A DNA stretch of 64,000 bases, taken from contig NZ_BFAV01000042.1 in NCBI RefSeq assembly GCF_002933875.1, positions 1-64,000 on the forward strand, written 5' to 3'. The notes under the pieces are model-generated. The model worked only from the letters and a program-made list of their open reading frames with translations, made no database searches and was not told where the DNA came from. Position numbers and translations under genes: made by a program. Source of the DNA: Desulfocucumis palustris (GTDB taxonomy: Bacteria > Bacillota > Desulfotomaculia > Desulfotomaculales > Desulfocucumaceae). Positions 52,769 through 60,783 of this stretch are shown piece after piece; within the stretch, counting starts at the first letter, position 1; each line of letters begins with the position of its first letter.

Positions 52769-54052
52769 ATTAAACGCAAAAATTTATCCTCTGAGTATAA
52801 TGTGGTGGTTGTGGGCGGCGGACCGGCCGGCATGATGGCCGCGTCGGCAGCGGCAAAAGCCGGGGGCCGGGTGCTGCTGCTGGAGAAAAAAGCCGTGCCC
52901 GGGCGTAAAATGGCCATTGCCGGGGGCGGGAGGTGCAATTTTACCAATGTCGCCGGCCCGGAGATAATGGTGGAAAATGTGCCGGGAAACGGAAAGTTTC
53001 TATATAGCGCCTTTCGCTGCTTTACCGGGGAGGACTGCCGGGGTTTTTTCAAAGCCCTGGGCATAAATTCCCGGGTGGAGGATGAAGGTAAGGTTTTTCC
53101 AGCCGGAGTGGCCGGAGAGGATTTGGTTGCTGCGCTGGTGGATTATCTTCATGTCCTGGGAGTGGAAATTAAATGTTCCAGCGAGGTTGCGGGACTGCTG
53201 CTGGGGGGCGCCGGATGTCTGGGGGCGGTAACTTCCGGCGGAGAGAAATATTACGGACGGGTGATTGTGGCCACCGGCGGGCTTTCCTATCCCGGGACCG
53301 GTTCCACGGGTATGGGTTACCGGCTGGCCGAATCCGCGGGGCATAAAATTAATGGCTTCTTTCCCTCCGGGGTGGCCCTGGTTTGTGCCGATGAATGGAT
53401 TAAAAATAAACAGTTGCAGGGTATGGCCCTGGAAGGCGTAAAGGTGGAACTACTCCATGAGGGGCGCAGGCTGGATAATGCGAAGGGGGATCTACTATTT
53501 ACCCATTTCGGGGTATCGGGGCCTGCGGCGCTGAGAGTGAGCAGGACTGCCGCCGCCTGGTTTTCCCAAAGGAAAGACGGGGGACGGAATCTGACATTGG
53601 TGATTGACCTGTTTCCCGGTATGGACAGGGAAGAAATAACCGGCGCGATGGAGTCTGCCGCACGCCAGGCGGCGCAGAAGACTCTGAGGAACCTGTTGCG
53701 GGGCATGGTGCCGGACAGGCTGGCGCCGGTAATTATAAATGCGGCAGGTGTAAATGACGGCATCAGGGCGGCACAGGCCGGAAAGGCTGTCCGGCGCAAG
53801 CTGGCCGATACGATGAAAGGGCTGGCATTGACCGTCACGGCCACCAGGCCCATCAGGGAAGCGGTGGTAACCGCGGGAGGGGTGGATGTCAAGGGGGTCA
53901 ATCCCGCCACCATGGAGTCCAAAATTGTTCAGGGGCTATTTTTTGCCGGAGAGGTGCTGGATGTTGACGGCTATACAGGGGGCTTCAACATGCACATTGC
54001 CTTTTCCACCGGCCACCTGGCCGGTATTTCGGCAATGAGAGGCCGGAAGTGA
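52769..54052 (+). CDS. HI0933-family (YhiN-like) NAD(P)/FAD-dependent oxidoreductase
   Basis: 427 residues if started at an ATT (52769) that follows GGAGGT by 8 nt. The first ordinary start, GTG at 52802, has no ribosome site and would cut into the first beta strand. The FAD loop is NVVVVGGGPAGMMAASAAAK, with KKAVPGRKMAIAGGGRCNFTN after it. GGLSYPGTGSTGMGYRLAESAGH and FAGEVLDVDGYTGGFNMHIAFSTGHLAG are diagnostic for HI0933-like flavoproteins. Function uncertain. Convergent with the L,D-transpeptidase gene. Confidence 0.88.
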   Translation: MKRKNLSSEYNVVVVGGGPAGMMAASAAAKAGGRVLLLEKKAVPGRKMAIAGGGRCNFTNVAGPEIMVENVPGNGKFLYSAFRCFTGEDCRGFFKALGINSRVEDEGKVFPAGVAGEDLVAALVDYLHVLGVEIKCSSEVAGLLLGGAGCLGAVTSGGEKYYGRVIVATGGLSYPGTGSTGMGYRLAESAGHKINGFFPSGVALVCADEWIKNKQLQGMALEGVKVELLHEGRRLDNAKGDLLFTHFGVSGPAALRVSRTAAAWFSQRKDGGRNLTLVIDLFPGMDREEITGAMESAARQAAQKTLRNLLRGMVPDRLAPVIINAAGVNDGIRAAQAGKAVRRKLADTMKGLALTVTATRPIREAVVTAGGVDVKGVNPATMESKIVQGLFFAGEVLDVDGYTGGFNMHIAFSTGHLAGISAMRGRK

Positions 54053-54063
54053 GAAGTTTATTT

Positions 54064-54654
54064 TTACTTCCCGGCTCCCGCGCCCCATTGTTCAGGAACT
54101 ATCATTCCATTTTTCAGGGCTGTTTTTAAATCCCCGGGCAGTTCCGGGTCAATCCGGAATTCCGGGGTTTTTTGCTTTTCAGCAGTATTTTTCTTTTCCC
54201 CGGAACGGTATATTTCCACGGGTGTTCCCAGGGGAACGGTGTCATAGAGCCACACCACGTCCTTATTATTCATTCTGATGCATCCAGCTGAGGCATATTT
54301 GCCGATGGAAGAAGGGTTGTTGGTTCCGTGTATTCCATACTGCCCCCCTCCACCCAGGTTTAACCCGAGCCAGCGGATTCCCAGGGGGTTTTGAGGGCTG
54401 CCCCCGGGAATCCGCAGTTTGCTGTAATAAGGGTTTACTATTTTGCTGGCAATGGTAAATTTGCCTTCGGGGGTGAGGGAGGGGTTTTTCCCGGTGGCCA
54501 CCGGAAAGGTTTTAACAACCCTTTCATCATTGTAAAGTTTTAGTTGATTGGTTGATTTATCTATTACGATTTTGTACCCTGCCGCCGCGCCGGGGATATA
54601 ACAAAAAATCACCAGCAGGCCGATGACGGCAATCAGCAATCTTTGTCCGGGCAT
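54064..54654 (-). CDS. L,D-transpeptidase (YkuD family)
   Basis: 196 residues, ATG behind GGGAGG. The N-terminal hydrophobic segment (LLIAVIGLLVIFCYIPGAAA) is a signal or anchor. The YkuD catalytic block is HGTNNPSSIGKYASAGCIRM with nucleophilic Cys and its His, and the domain begins IVIDKSTNQLKLYNDERVV. Cross-links peptidoglycan or modifies cortex outside the membrane. The C-terminal 40 residues are an extension without a recognised fold. Close to coat-protein genes, so a spore-envelope role is possible. Confidence 0.9.
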   Translation of the reverse strand: MPGQRLLIAVIGLLVIFCYIPGAAAGYKIVIDKSTNQLKLYNDERVVKTFPVATGKNPSLTPEGKFTIASKIVNPYYSKLRIPGGSPQNPLGIRWLGLNLGGGGQYGIHGTNNPSSIGKYASAGCIRMNNKDVVWLYDTVPLGTPVEIYRSGEKKNTAEKQKTPEFRIDPELPGDLKTALKNGMIVPEQWGAGAGK

Positions 54655-54825
54655 ATTAGGGCCTCCCGCCGTTAATGTGGTAGTGTCACCTTACCTTTAT
54701 ATGCGGCGGGCCTTCAAATATGTGCGTAAATAAAGCTGAATTTTTGCCGGTGAAAACGGTGGCTACATAAATGAATTAAACATGGATAATACTAACACCG
54801 TACCTAAAAGCGGGGAGGTGAGTAA

Positions 54826-55068
54826 GTGAATACCAGATTGAGCGAGATTGAAAAACTTCTCATTATGGAACAGCTAAAGGCAGAGGAATTATGTTCCAAA
54901 AAGGCCCAGAACTATCTTAATATGTCCAGGGATCCCGCCGTGCAGAGCCTGCTCCAGCAGAGTGTCGACCGGGGGCAGCGGCATATCGGCATGCTCAACA
55001 GCCTGCTCCAGGAGGCCAGCCTGGCTGGGACCGCCGGAACCGGCATGCCGGGTATGGGTGGCCATTAA
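54826..55068 (+). CDS. Small helical protein, CotF-like / spore-associated
   Basis: 80 residues from a GTG with GGAGG 7 nt before it. Two amphipathic helices (LSEIEKLLIMEQLKAEELCSKKAQN; DPAVQSLLQQSVDRGQRHIG) and a Gly/Met-rich tail. It resembles the N-terminal part of CotF-type ferritin-like coat proteins and stands 112 bp before a clear CotF-like gene, so a joint spore role is inferred. Confidence 0.6.
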   Translation: MNTRLSEIEKLLIMEQLKAEELCSKKAQNYLNMSRDPAVQSLLQQSVDRGQRHIGMLNSLLQEASLAGTAGTGMPGMGGH

Positions 55069-55112
55069 AGCAGGAAAAATATCTTCGTATTTGTGAAGAA
55101 TGGGTGGATTAG

Positions 55113-55156
55113 GGGACACCGGAGGATGTGTTCCAATTTAGGGACAGCGCGTCCCT
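55113..55156. repeat. Pair of small hairpins between the two coat-type genes
   Basis: GGGACAC/GTGTTCC (55113-55119, 55128-55134) and AGGGAC/GTCCCT (55140-55145, 55151-55156). The GGGGACA-type outer bases recall those in the 383-bp element and family B palindromes, so this may be a decayed REP-like copy. Confidence 0.4.
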
Positions 55157-55180
55157 TTACCTTAAAAGGAGGCGATAAAA

Positions 55181-55558
55181 ATGAATTTGGGCGATCGTGA
55201 AATACTCACGGATTTGCTTCTGGGGGCCAAGCACATTTCCACCTGTTACCATCATGCCATCCTGGAGGCGGCCAGTGACAGATCCCGGAATGTGCTTATG
55301 CAGCTCCATAACGACGAGCTCAATACCCACAGGCAGATATTTGAACTCATGTATACCAGGGGATATTACCAGGTGGAACCTGCCCGGGCAGCCGCCGCCG
55401 GAACCTATGCCACCTCCGTGGGCATGGGCATGGGACAGCAAGCGGGTATGGCTGCTCAGCAAATGATCAGCCCCGGTATGGCCGGCCAAAATTACTACGG
55501 CATGCAGGGCCAGAACATTCCGGGCATGCCGGGAACTTACGGCGCCACAGGCCGGTAA
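55181..55558 (+). CDS. Spore coat protein, CotF-like
   Basis: 125 residues, ATG behind AAAAGGAGG. Coat_F domain in the first 65 residues (GDREILTDLLLGAKHISTCYHHAILEA, LHNDELNTHRQIFELMYTRGYYQVEPA). The tail is low-complexity, rich in Gly, Met, Gln, Ala and Tyr, as in many coat and exosporium proteins. Its expression is expected in the mother cell. This is the best single sign that the organism forms endospores. Confidence 0.85.
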   Translation: MNLGDREILTDLLLGAKHISTCYHHAILEAASDRSRNVLMQLHNDELNTHRQIFELMYTRGYYQVEPARAAAAGTYATSVGMGMGQQAGMAAQQMISPGMAGQNYYGMQGQNIPGMPGTYGATGR

Positions 55559-55578
55559 TGGGAAAAAGGCCTGTGCAG

Positions 55579-55610
55579 GAACCCGCCCTCCGGCGGGTTC
55601 TTTCCTTTTG
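55579..55610 (+). terminator. Terminator after the CotF-like gene
   Basis: GAACCCGCC/GGCGGGTTC (55579-55587, 55592-55600), loop CTCC, followed by TTTCCTTTTG. It lies 21 bp after the stop codon. Confidence 0.85.
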
Positions 55611-55637
55611 TGCAAATTATTGACTATAGGGTGGAAA

Positions 55638-55862
55638 CTATCTCCAAACACGCATGAAATTTATGCTGGCCAGGAGGTTTATGCCGGATTCCTTGCTTTT
55701 TTGCCTCAGATATTTTATAAAGGTCCCCAGGAAATCTTCCCATAGCCCGGTAACTTCCCGTTTGTGGCCTTCTTTGATTAATATCACGCTGGCGTCCACG
55801 GATTCTTTAATCAGTATTAGTGAGTTATTCAGGTTTTTTCTTAAAAGTTCAAGCCGCTCCAT
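55638..55862 (-). CDS. Small hypothetical protein
   Basis: 74 residues from the ATG read at 55862-55860, preceded by AGGAGG at 9 nt; an in-frame ATG 36 nt upstream lacks a site. Helical, with alternating Leu/Ile and charged residues (ERLELLRKNLNNSLILIKES, DASVILIKEGHKREVTG), and a basic C-terminus. I do not recognise a family. It lies between a coat-gene terminator and the alkaline phosphatase promoter region. Confidence 0.5.
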   Translation of the reverse strand: MERLELLRKNLNNSLILIKESVDASVILIKEGHKREVTGLWEDFLGTFIKYLRQKSKESGINLLASINFMRVWR

Positions 55863-56110
55863 CAAAAAAGACCTCCTAAATTTCAGCTCTGTTTCCACCG
55901 GGCAGCTGCCGTGCCATCCTTGCCCGGGCTCGCGGTGGTTAAGCTTTTCTATTGAGATTCACCACTTTATAATCTTTCCCATAAACAGCCCTAATGTTTC
56001 CCCAATGACGGAAAACAATTATTAATAGTTGCCGGCGTTATAAAAAATTCCATCTAAATATTATATAAAGGCAAATACGGATAATACCTGGTTTAAAATT
56101 TTTCAATACG

Positions 56111-56138
56111 TTAACAAAAATCTAAAAATTACCTAACT
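56111..56138 (+). promoter_or_regulatory. Pho-box-like triple repeat upstream of the alkaline phosphatase
   Basis: Three hexamers, TTAACA (56111), CTAAAA (56122) and CTAACT (56133), recur with an exact 11-bp period, the arrangement bound by PhoP/PhoB response regulators. They end about 50 bp before the start codon of a secreted alkaline phosphatase. The rest of 55863-56189 is AT-rich with no gene. Confidence 0.5.
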
Positions 56139-56189
56139 TTTACCATGTAAGATTTGAACATTAAAAAAAGTTGGAGGTGTTAGCATTCC

Positions 56190-57680
56190 ATGAGCAAAAG
56201 AAAACGTTGGGCAGGCATAATTTCCCTGCTGGCCGTCCTGGCTCTGTTTGTGTCTTTCATAGCAAGCCCGGCCACGGTGGGAGTAGCCAAGTCCGGCAAG
56301 GGCGAGGTTTACACCGGGAAGGTTCCCAAGTATGTTTTTGTGTTTATAGGAGACGGCATGAGCTATGCCCAGGTCAGCAGCGCGGAAATGTATATGGGAC
56401 AAAAGGCCATGCCCGGAAAAGTCACCCCAAAGCAGGTCAATTTTACCCAGTTTCCCACTCACGGAGCCCTTATGACCCAGGATTCCACGTCATTTATTCC
56501 TGATTCGGCCTCCACCGCCACTTCCCTGGCTTCAGGTCAAAAGACCCTTTCCGGAGTAATTAACATGGATGAAACCAAAACCAAAAAATATAAACCCATT
56601 ACCGAAGACTTAAAAGCAAGGGGCTACAAAATAGGCATCATCACCAGCGTACCCATCACCCATGCCACCCCTGCCGCTTATTACGCCAAGGTTGCCAGCA
56701 GGGACGACGCTTACGACATAGGCAAGCAACTGGCGGCCAGCGGGTTTGACTTCTTTGGGGGCGGCTCTTTCGACAAGCCCACGGGGACCAACAAGGATCA
56801 AAAACCCATTTTTGAAATTGTAGAGGAAGCAGGTTACACCATCGCGGATACCAATGAAGAAATACGCGCCCTGGACAAAAATTCCGGCAAAGTGGTTGCA
56901 ATAAGTCCGGCGCTGGATGGAACGGCCTTAAACTACGAGATTGACCGGAATGAGGAAAAGGGTGAACTCTCCCTGGCCGATTTTGTTAAAGAGGGCATAG
57001 AGGTGCTGGATAACCCCAAAGGATTCTTCATAATGACGGAAGGCGGTAAAATCGACTGGGCCAACCATGCCAACGATGCCGCCGCTTCCATCCATGATAC
57101 CATAGCCTTTGCCGACGCGGTTGAAGAAGCTGTGAAATTCTATAATAAACATCCCGAGGAGACTCTGATTCTGGTTACCGCCGACCACGAGTGCGGCGGT
57201 ATGACCCTGGGCTTTGCCAACACCGGGTACAGCACCTACTTTGAGAAGCTTCAGCCTGTGACCATGTCCTATGTGGAATTCGACAAAATTCTAAGTCAGT
57301 ACAAGAAAACCGCAACCAGGGATACGGCCAAACTGGAAGACCTGATGGACGAAATAAAAAGCGCCTATGGATTAAGTACGGCCAATCTGAGCCAGTATGA
57401 AATGGGCATGCTGCGCAAGGCCCTTGACTGGTCCATGATAGATAAATCAGAGAGGAAATATAACGAGCAGGAAAATATACTTTACGGCACTTATGAACCC
57501 TTAAGCGTAACCCTGTGCCATATCGTGAATAACAAGGCCGGACTCAGCTTCACTTCTTACTCCCACACCGGCCTTCCGGTGCCGGTTTATGCCATGGGCA
57601 GCGGCGCCGATATGTTTAACGGCTTCTACGATAACACTGAGATTTATTACAAGCTGGCCGCCATCACAAATATAAGCTGA
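56190..57680 (+). CDS. Alkaline phosphatase, secreted
   Basis: 496 residues. Signal peptide (KRKRWAGIISLLAVLALFVSFIASPA). PhoA-type metal and catalytic residues: VFVFIGDGMSYAQ (Asp), the nucleophile Ser in DSASTATSLASGQKT, EGGKIDWANHANDAAASI, the zinc ligands in TADHECGGM, and the late His in SYSHTGLPVPVYAMG. Releases phosphate from organic esters outside the cell. The Pho-box-like repeats upstream suggest induction at low phosphate. The ribosome site GGAGG is a little far (12 nt). A strong terminator follows. Confidence 0.93.
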   Translation: MSKRKRWAGIISLLAVLALFVSFIASPATVGVAKSGKGEVYTGKVPKYVFVFIGDGMSYAQVSSAEMYMGQKAMPGKVTPKQVNFTQFPTHGALMTQDSTSFIPDSASTATSLASGQKTLSGVINMDETKTKKYKPITEDLKARGYKIGIITSVPITHATPAAYYAKVASRDDAYDIGKQLAASGFDFFGGGSFDKPTGTNKDQKPIFEIVEEAGYTIADTNEEIRALDKNSGKVVAISPALDGTALNYEIDRNEEKGELSLADFVKEGIEVLDNPKGFFIMTEGGKIDWANHANDAAASIHDTIAFADAVEEAVKFYNKHPEETLILVTADHECGGMTLGFANTGYSTYFEKLQPVTMSYVEFDKILSQYKKTATRDTAKLEDLMDEIKSAYGLSTANLSQYEMGMLRKALDWSMIDKSERKYNEQENILYGTYEPLSVTLCHIVNNKAGLSFTSYSHTGLPVPVYAMGSGADMFNGFYDNTEIYYKLAAITNIS

Positions 57681-57728
57681 TTAAAAAACCTTTTAGAATT
57701 TCTTGCCGGTGGATTATGTGTTACCTGT

Positions 57729-57759
57729 CCTGAGCGGGATAAACCCGCTCAGGTTTTTA
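57729..57759 (+). terminator. Terminator of the alkaline phosphatase gene
   Basis: CCTGAGCGGG/CCCGCTCAGG (57729-57738, 57744-57753), loop ATAAA, then TTTTTAT. Confidence 0.9.
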
Positions 57760-57797
57760 TATTGCGGTCAAATTTACAACTGCTGGAGGCAATAACA

Positions 57798-58970
57798 TTG
57801 TCAAGCAAAACTTCCGCCATAACCGGTTATATATCAGCGCGCTTCCGGGGTATTCCCCCCCGGGAACTTGCTTTTAACCTGCTGGTTATGATTTTTATCA
57901 TAATTCTGGCGCTAATGCCCACCGGATTTCCAACAAATGATTATCCCGACAGCGTCCGGGCAGTGGCCCGGGTGCTGGAAGTAAATAATGATAACGTTTT
58001 TAGCACCATTAGTTTTGTGTTCCAGGGCGAACAGATTTGCAAAGTGGAAATACTGGACGGCCCCTTTAAGGGACAGCAGGCTTATGCCAACAACAGATTC
58101 AACGGCAGGCTCGAGGTGGATAAGGTTTTTACGGCCGGGGACAAGGCCCTGGTGGTTATCGACTATACCGGTCAAACAATAAGATATGTAACCATGATTG
58201 ACCATTACCGCATTAACCTGGAGGCGTTCCTGTTCGGCATTTTCGCCCTGTTCCTTTTACTATTCGCCCGCTGGACCGGGGCCAAGGCGCTGCTGTCTTT
58301 TTTACTGACCGTTTTAATGATCTGGAAATTGCTTATTCCCCTGCTGCTCAAGGGATGGAATCCCATCATCATTTCTCTGTTTTTTGTGGTTGCAACCACC
58401 ACCACAATTCTTTTCATGGTGGGGGGGATCAACCGGAAATCCATGGCCGCGGCCCTGGGTTCCCTGGCGGGAACTTTACTCACAACCATAATGGCAATAG
58501 TCTTCGGCGAAAGTTTTAAAATCCACGGAGCCGTGCTGCCCCATTCCGAAACACTGCTCTATGCGGGATACGCTAATCTGAATCTGACGGAAATATTAAT
58601 TGCCGTTGTATTCATAGCATCAGCCGGCGCCCTTATGGATCTGGCCATCGACATAGCCGCCGCCGTCAATGAAGTGGTGGAAAAAAACCCGGACATCACC
58701 ACTGCCGAGGCCATACACTGCGGTTTTAACGTGGGCAGGACCGTGGTGGGCACCATGACAACCACCCTTTTATTCGCCTACACGGGAGGATACATAGCCC
58801 TGCTGATGGTTTTCATGGCCCAGGGCACACCGGTTGTTAACATTCTTAACCTGAAGTATGTGTCCAAGGAAATAATGCATACCGTGGTAGGCAGTTTGGG
58901 GCTGGTGGCGGTGGCTCCCTTCACAGCCATTTCAGCCGGAATTCTACTAACCAAAAAACGCCGCCAATAA
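57798..58970 (+). CDS. YibE/F-like membrane protein
   Basis: 390 residues from the TTG at 57798, chosen for GGAGG 8 nt upstream. One N-terminal membrane segment (FNLLVMIFIIILALMP) precedes an extracytoplasmic beta domain (VARVLEVNNDNVFSTISFVFQGEQ). About seven further helices follow, with the YibE/F pattern (FLLLFARWTGAKALLSFLLT, GALMDLAIDIAAAVNEVVEKNPD). The family is of unknown function; a transport role has been suggested. Monocistronic by the terminator upstream. Confidence 0.85.
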   Translation: MSSKTSAITGYISARFRGIPPRELAFNLLVMIFIIILALMPTGFPTNDYPDSVRAVARVLEVNNDNVFSTISFVFQGEQICKVEILDGPFKGQQAYANNRFNGRLEVDKVFTAGDKALVVIDYTGQTIRYVTMIDHYRINLEAFLFGIFALFLLLFARWTGAKALLSFLLTVLMIWKLLIPLLLKGWNPIIISLFFVVATTTTILFMVGGINRKSMAAALGSLAGTLLTTIMAIVFGESFKIHGAVLPHSETLLYAGYANLNLTEILIAVVFIASAGALMDLAIDIAAAVNEVVEKNPDITTAEAIHCGFNVGRTVVGTMTTTLLFAYTGGYIALLMVFMAQGTPVVNILNLKYVSKEIMHTVVGSLGLVAVAPFTAISAGILLTKKRRQ

Positions 58971-58972
58971 TT

Positions 58973-59355
58973 GGGGTCAGGCTTTACTTTGTTAATTTCT
59001 CCGCATATTCGTAAAAAATTCTTTCTTTAATCTGGCTAACAGCCTGCAAGACCCCGGCCTTCAAGGCAGGGGTCTTGCAGGCTGTTAGCTCGAACTAAGT
59101 TCGCTTTTTAGGAAAGGGGACAACCTCTATGAGAGCCTGACTATGGGGTGAGGAATGTCCCCAACGTATGTCCGGTAGAGGAATAACCTCTTCCGAACCC
59201 AAGGCTCACTTGTATTATTGCCCCTGGCGATAATGTGACTGACTGCCCCGTAATAGTGGATTCTGGTTTCTCTCCCCATACAGCTTCCCTATGCCATAAA
59301 TTTCTATTTAATACTGACTTTACACAGAGACAGTAACAAAGTAAAGCGTCACCCT
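58973..59355. mobile_element. 383-bp non-autonomous inverted-repeat (MITE/REP-like) element
   Basis: Terminal inverted repeats of about 23 bp (GGGGTCAGGCTTTACTTTGTTA at the left, its imperfect complement at 59333-59355; two mismatches over the best 21 bp). No open frame of note. Inside: a 21-bp perfect hairpin (59035-59055/59069-59089) and a GGGGACA/TGTCCCC pair (59116-59122, 59156-59162). The left end shares GGGGTCAGGCT with the palindrome at 14695. It occupies half of the 756-bp space between the YibE/F gene and the betaine transporter. Mobilisation would require a transposase elsewhere in the genome. Confidence 0.7.
59035..59089. repeat. 21-bp perfect hairpin inside the element
   Basis: GCTAACAGCCTGCAAGACCCC (arms 59035-59055 and 59069-59089) around a 13-nt loop with its own GCC/GGC pairing. 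It has no T-run but could still act as the only visible stop for the YibE/F transcript. Confidence 0.85.
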
Positions 59356-59421
59356 AATTACAACTCATAATATGTTGACAAGTTGTCTGGATTATTGATA
59401 CAATTTTTTTGTTAAAGAATA

Positions 59422-59550
59422 AAAAGCCGAAGTTTACGGTGATGAGACGCGGGGGAACCATTCTTCGGGGCAAATTTTTAGCATTGGATAGTGTCGTGTT
59501 TGGGCTGCCTGCCCGGGTCCTGCAGCCAACCTCGTGGGCTTATTGGCTTT
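59422..59550 (+). ncRNA. Probable c-di-AMP riboswitch (ydaO-yuaA class)
   Basis: The conserved blocks of this class appear in order. GCCGAA (59426-59431) and GCGGGGGAACCA (about 59449-59460) come first, then TTCGGGGCAAA. A stem with GGGCTGC...GCAGCC follows, then the closing CAGCCAACCTCGTGGGC (59523-59539) and a GGC (59545-59547) that can pair with the first GCC. A GGCT...AGCC hairpin (59545-59574) overlaps this closing strand and is a likely expression platform. In Firmicutes this class switches off potassium and osmolyte uptake when c-di-AMP is high, which fits the betaine ABC genes beginning at 59727. 59575-59726 shows small hairpins but no gene. Confidence 0.72.
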
Positions 59551-59726
59551 TGAGTGTTTTTTAACGCTCGAGCCTGTACCAGCCCTTTTATTTTGCCGCT
59601 TATTGCCTGCTTTGTAACTTGCGACCTTTTGGAGCACAGCAGAGCCTTTCTTCGAAGAAAAAGGTACGCCTGCCGTGGAAACACCGTGTTCGGGCTTTTA
59701 ATTTATGATAGGAGGTTGTTTGGATT

Positions 59727-60782
59727 ATGTCTAAGAAGAGCGGAATTTACCGGTGGTGGAAATCTTTTTTGCTGCTTTCATTGCTGTTGCTCCTGTGGCT
59801 GATTCCGGGGGGCTGCGGGGATAGCGGTGAAAAAAACGGCACGGAGAATTCCGGTGAAAAAAAGAAAATAGTCTTTGGCGACTTCAGTTGGGACAGTGCG
59901 CAGGTTCACAACCGTGTAGCCGGGTTTATTGTGGAGCATGGTTACGGGTATCCGGTAGATTATTTGTTCGGTGAAACTGTGCCGATACTGCAGGGCCTTG
60001 GCAAGGGGAACGTTGACGCCACCATGGAAATATGGGTCCAGAATGTGCAGGAAGCCTATCAGAAGTTGATTGATTCCGGTGAGGTAACGGATCTGGGCCC
60101 CAATTTCCCGGATTCTCCCCAGGGCTGGTATGTGCCTACTTATGTAATCAAGGGGGATTCTTCCCGGGGAATCAAACCCATGGCTCCCGATCTCAAATCG
60201 GTCAGCGATCTTCCGAAATACCGGCAGCTTTTTAAGGACGCCGAGAGTCCCGATAAAGGCCGTTTTTACAATAGCCCTCCCGGGTGGGTCGTTACGGATA
60301 TCAACGGGGATAAAATAAAGGCCTATGGTCTTGATAAATACTACAGCGTTTTTAGCACCGGCTCCGACTCAGCCCTATCCACCTCCATTGTATCCGCTTA
60401 TGAGCAGGGGAAACCCTGGTTGGGTTATTATTGGGAGCCCACCTGGATAATGGGTAAATTGGACATGACCATGCTGGCTGAACCTCCTTATGACGAAAAA
60501 TTGTGGAATACAAATCACGGCTGCAGCTTTCCGCCCACCGAGGTTCATGTTGCAGTTAACAGTAAACTGGAAAAGACTGCTCCCGAACTGGTGGATTTTT
60601 TAGATAACTATAATACCACTCTGGAGCAAACCAATTCGGCCCTGGCTTATATGCACGATAACGGGGTGGACGCAAGGGCCGCGGCCATATGGTACTTAAG
60701 GCAATATCCGGATGTCTGGCGGACATGGGTTCCCTCGAATGTGGCCCAAAAGGTCGAAGGCGCGTTGAAAGAGGTGAAGTAA
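59727..60782 (+). CDS. proX: Glycine betaine/proline ABC transporter, substrate-binding lipoprotein
   Basis: 351 residues, ATG behind ATAGGAGG. Lipoprotein signal (FLLLSLLLLLWLIPGGC). OpuAC/ProX domain: IVFGDFSWDSAQVHNRVAGF, GNVDATMEIWVQNVQE, FYNSPPGWVVTDIN, and aromatic residues WLGYYWEPTW able to cage a trimethylammonium head. Captures glycine betaine or a relative outside the cell. First gene of a three-gene importer operon; the leader carries a probable c-di-AMP riboswitch. Confidence 0.92.
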   Translation: MSKKSGIYRWWKSFLLLSLLLLLWLIPGGCGDSGEKNGTENSGEKKKIVFGDFSWDSAQVHNRVAGFIVEHGYGYPVDYLFGETVPILQGLGKGNVDATMEIWVQNVQEAYQKLIDSGEVTDLGPNFPDSPQGWYVPTYVIKGDSSRGIKPMAPDLKSVSDLPKYRQLFKDAESPDKGRFYNSPPGWVVTDINGDKIKAYGLDKYYSVFSTGSDSALSTSIVSAYEQGKPWLGYYWEPTWIMGKLDMTMLAEPPYDEKLWNTNHGCSFPPTEVHVAVNSKLEKTAPELVDFLDNYNTTLEQTNSALAYMHDNGVDARAAAIWYLRQYPDVWRTWVPSNVAQKVEGALKEVK

Positions 60783-60783
60783 G

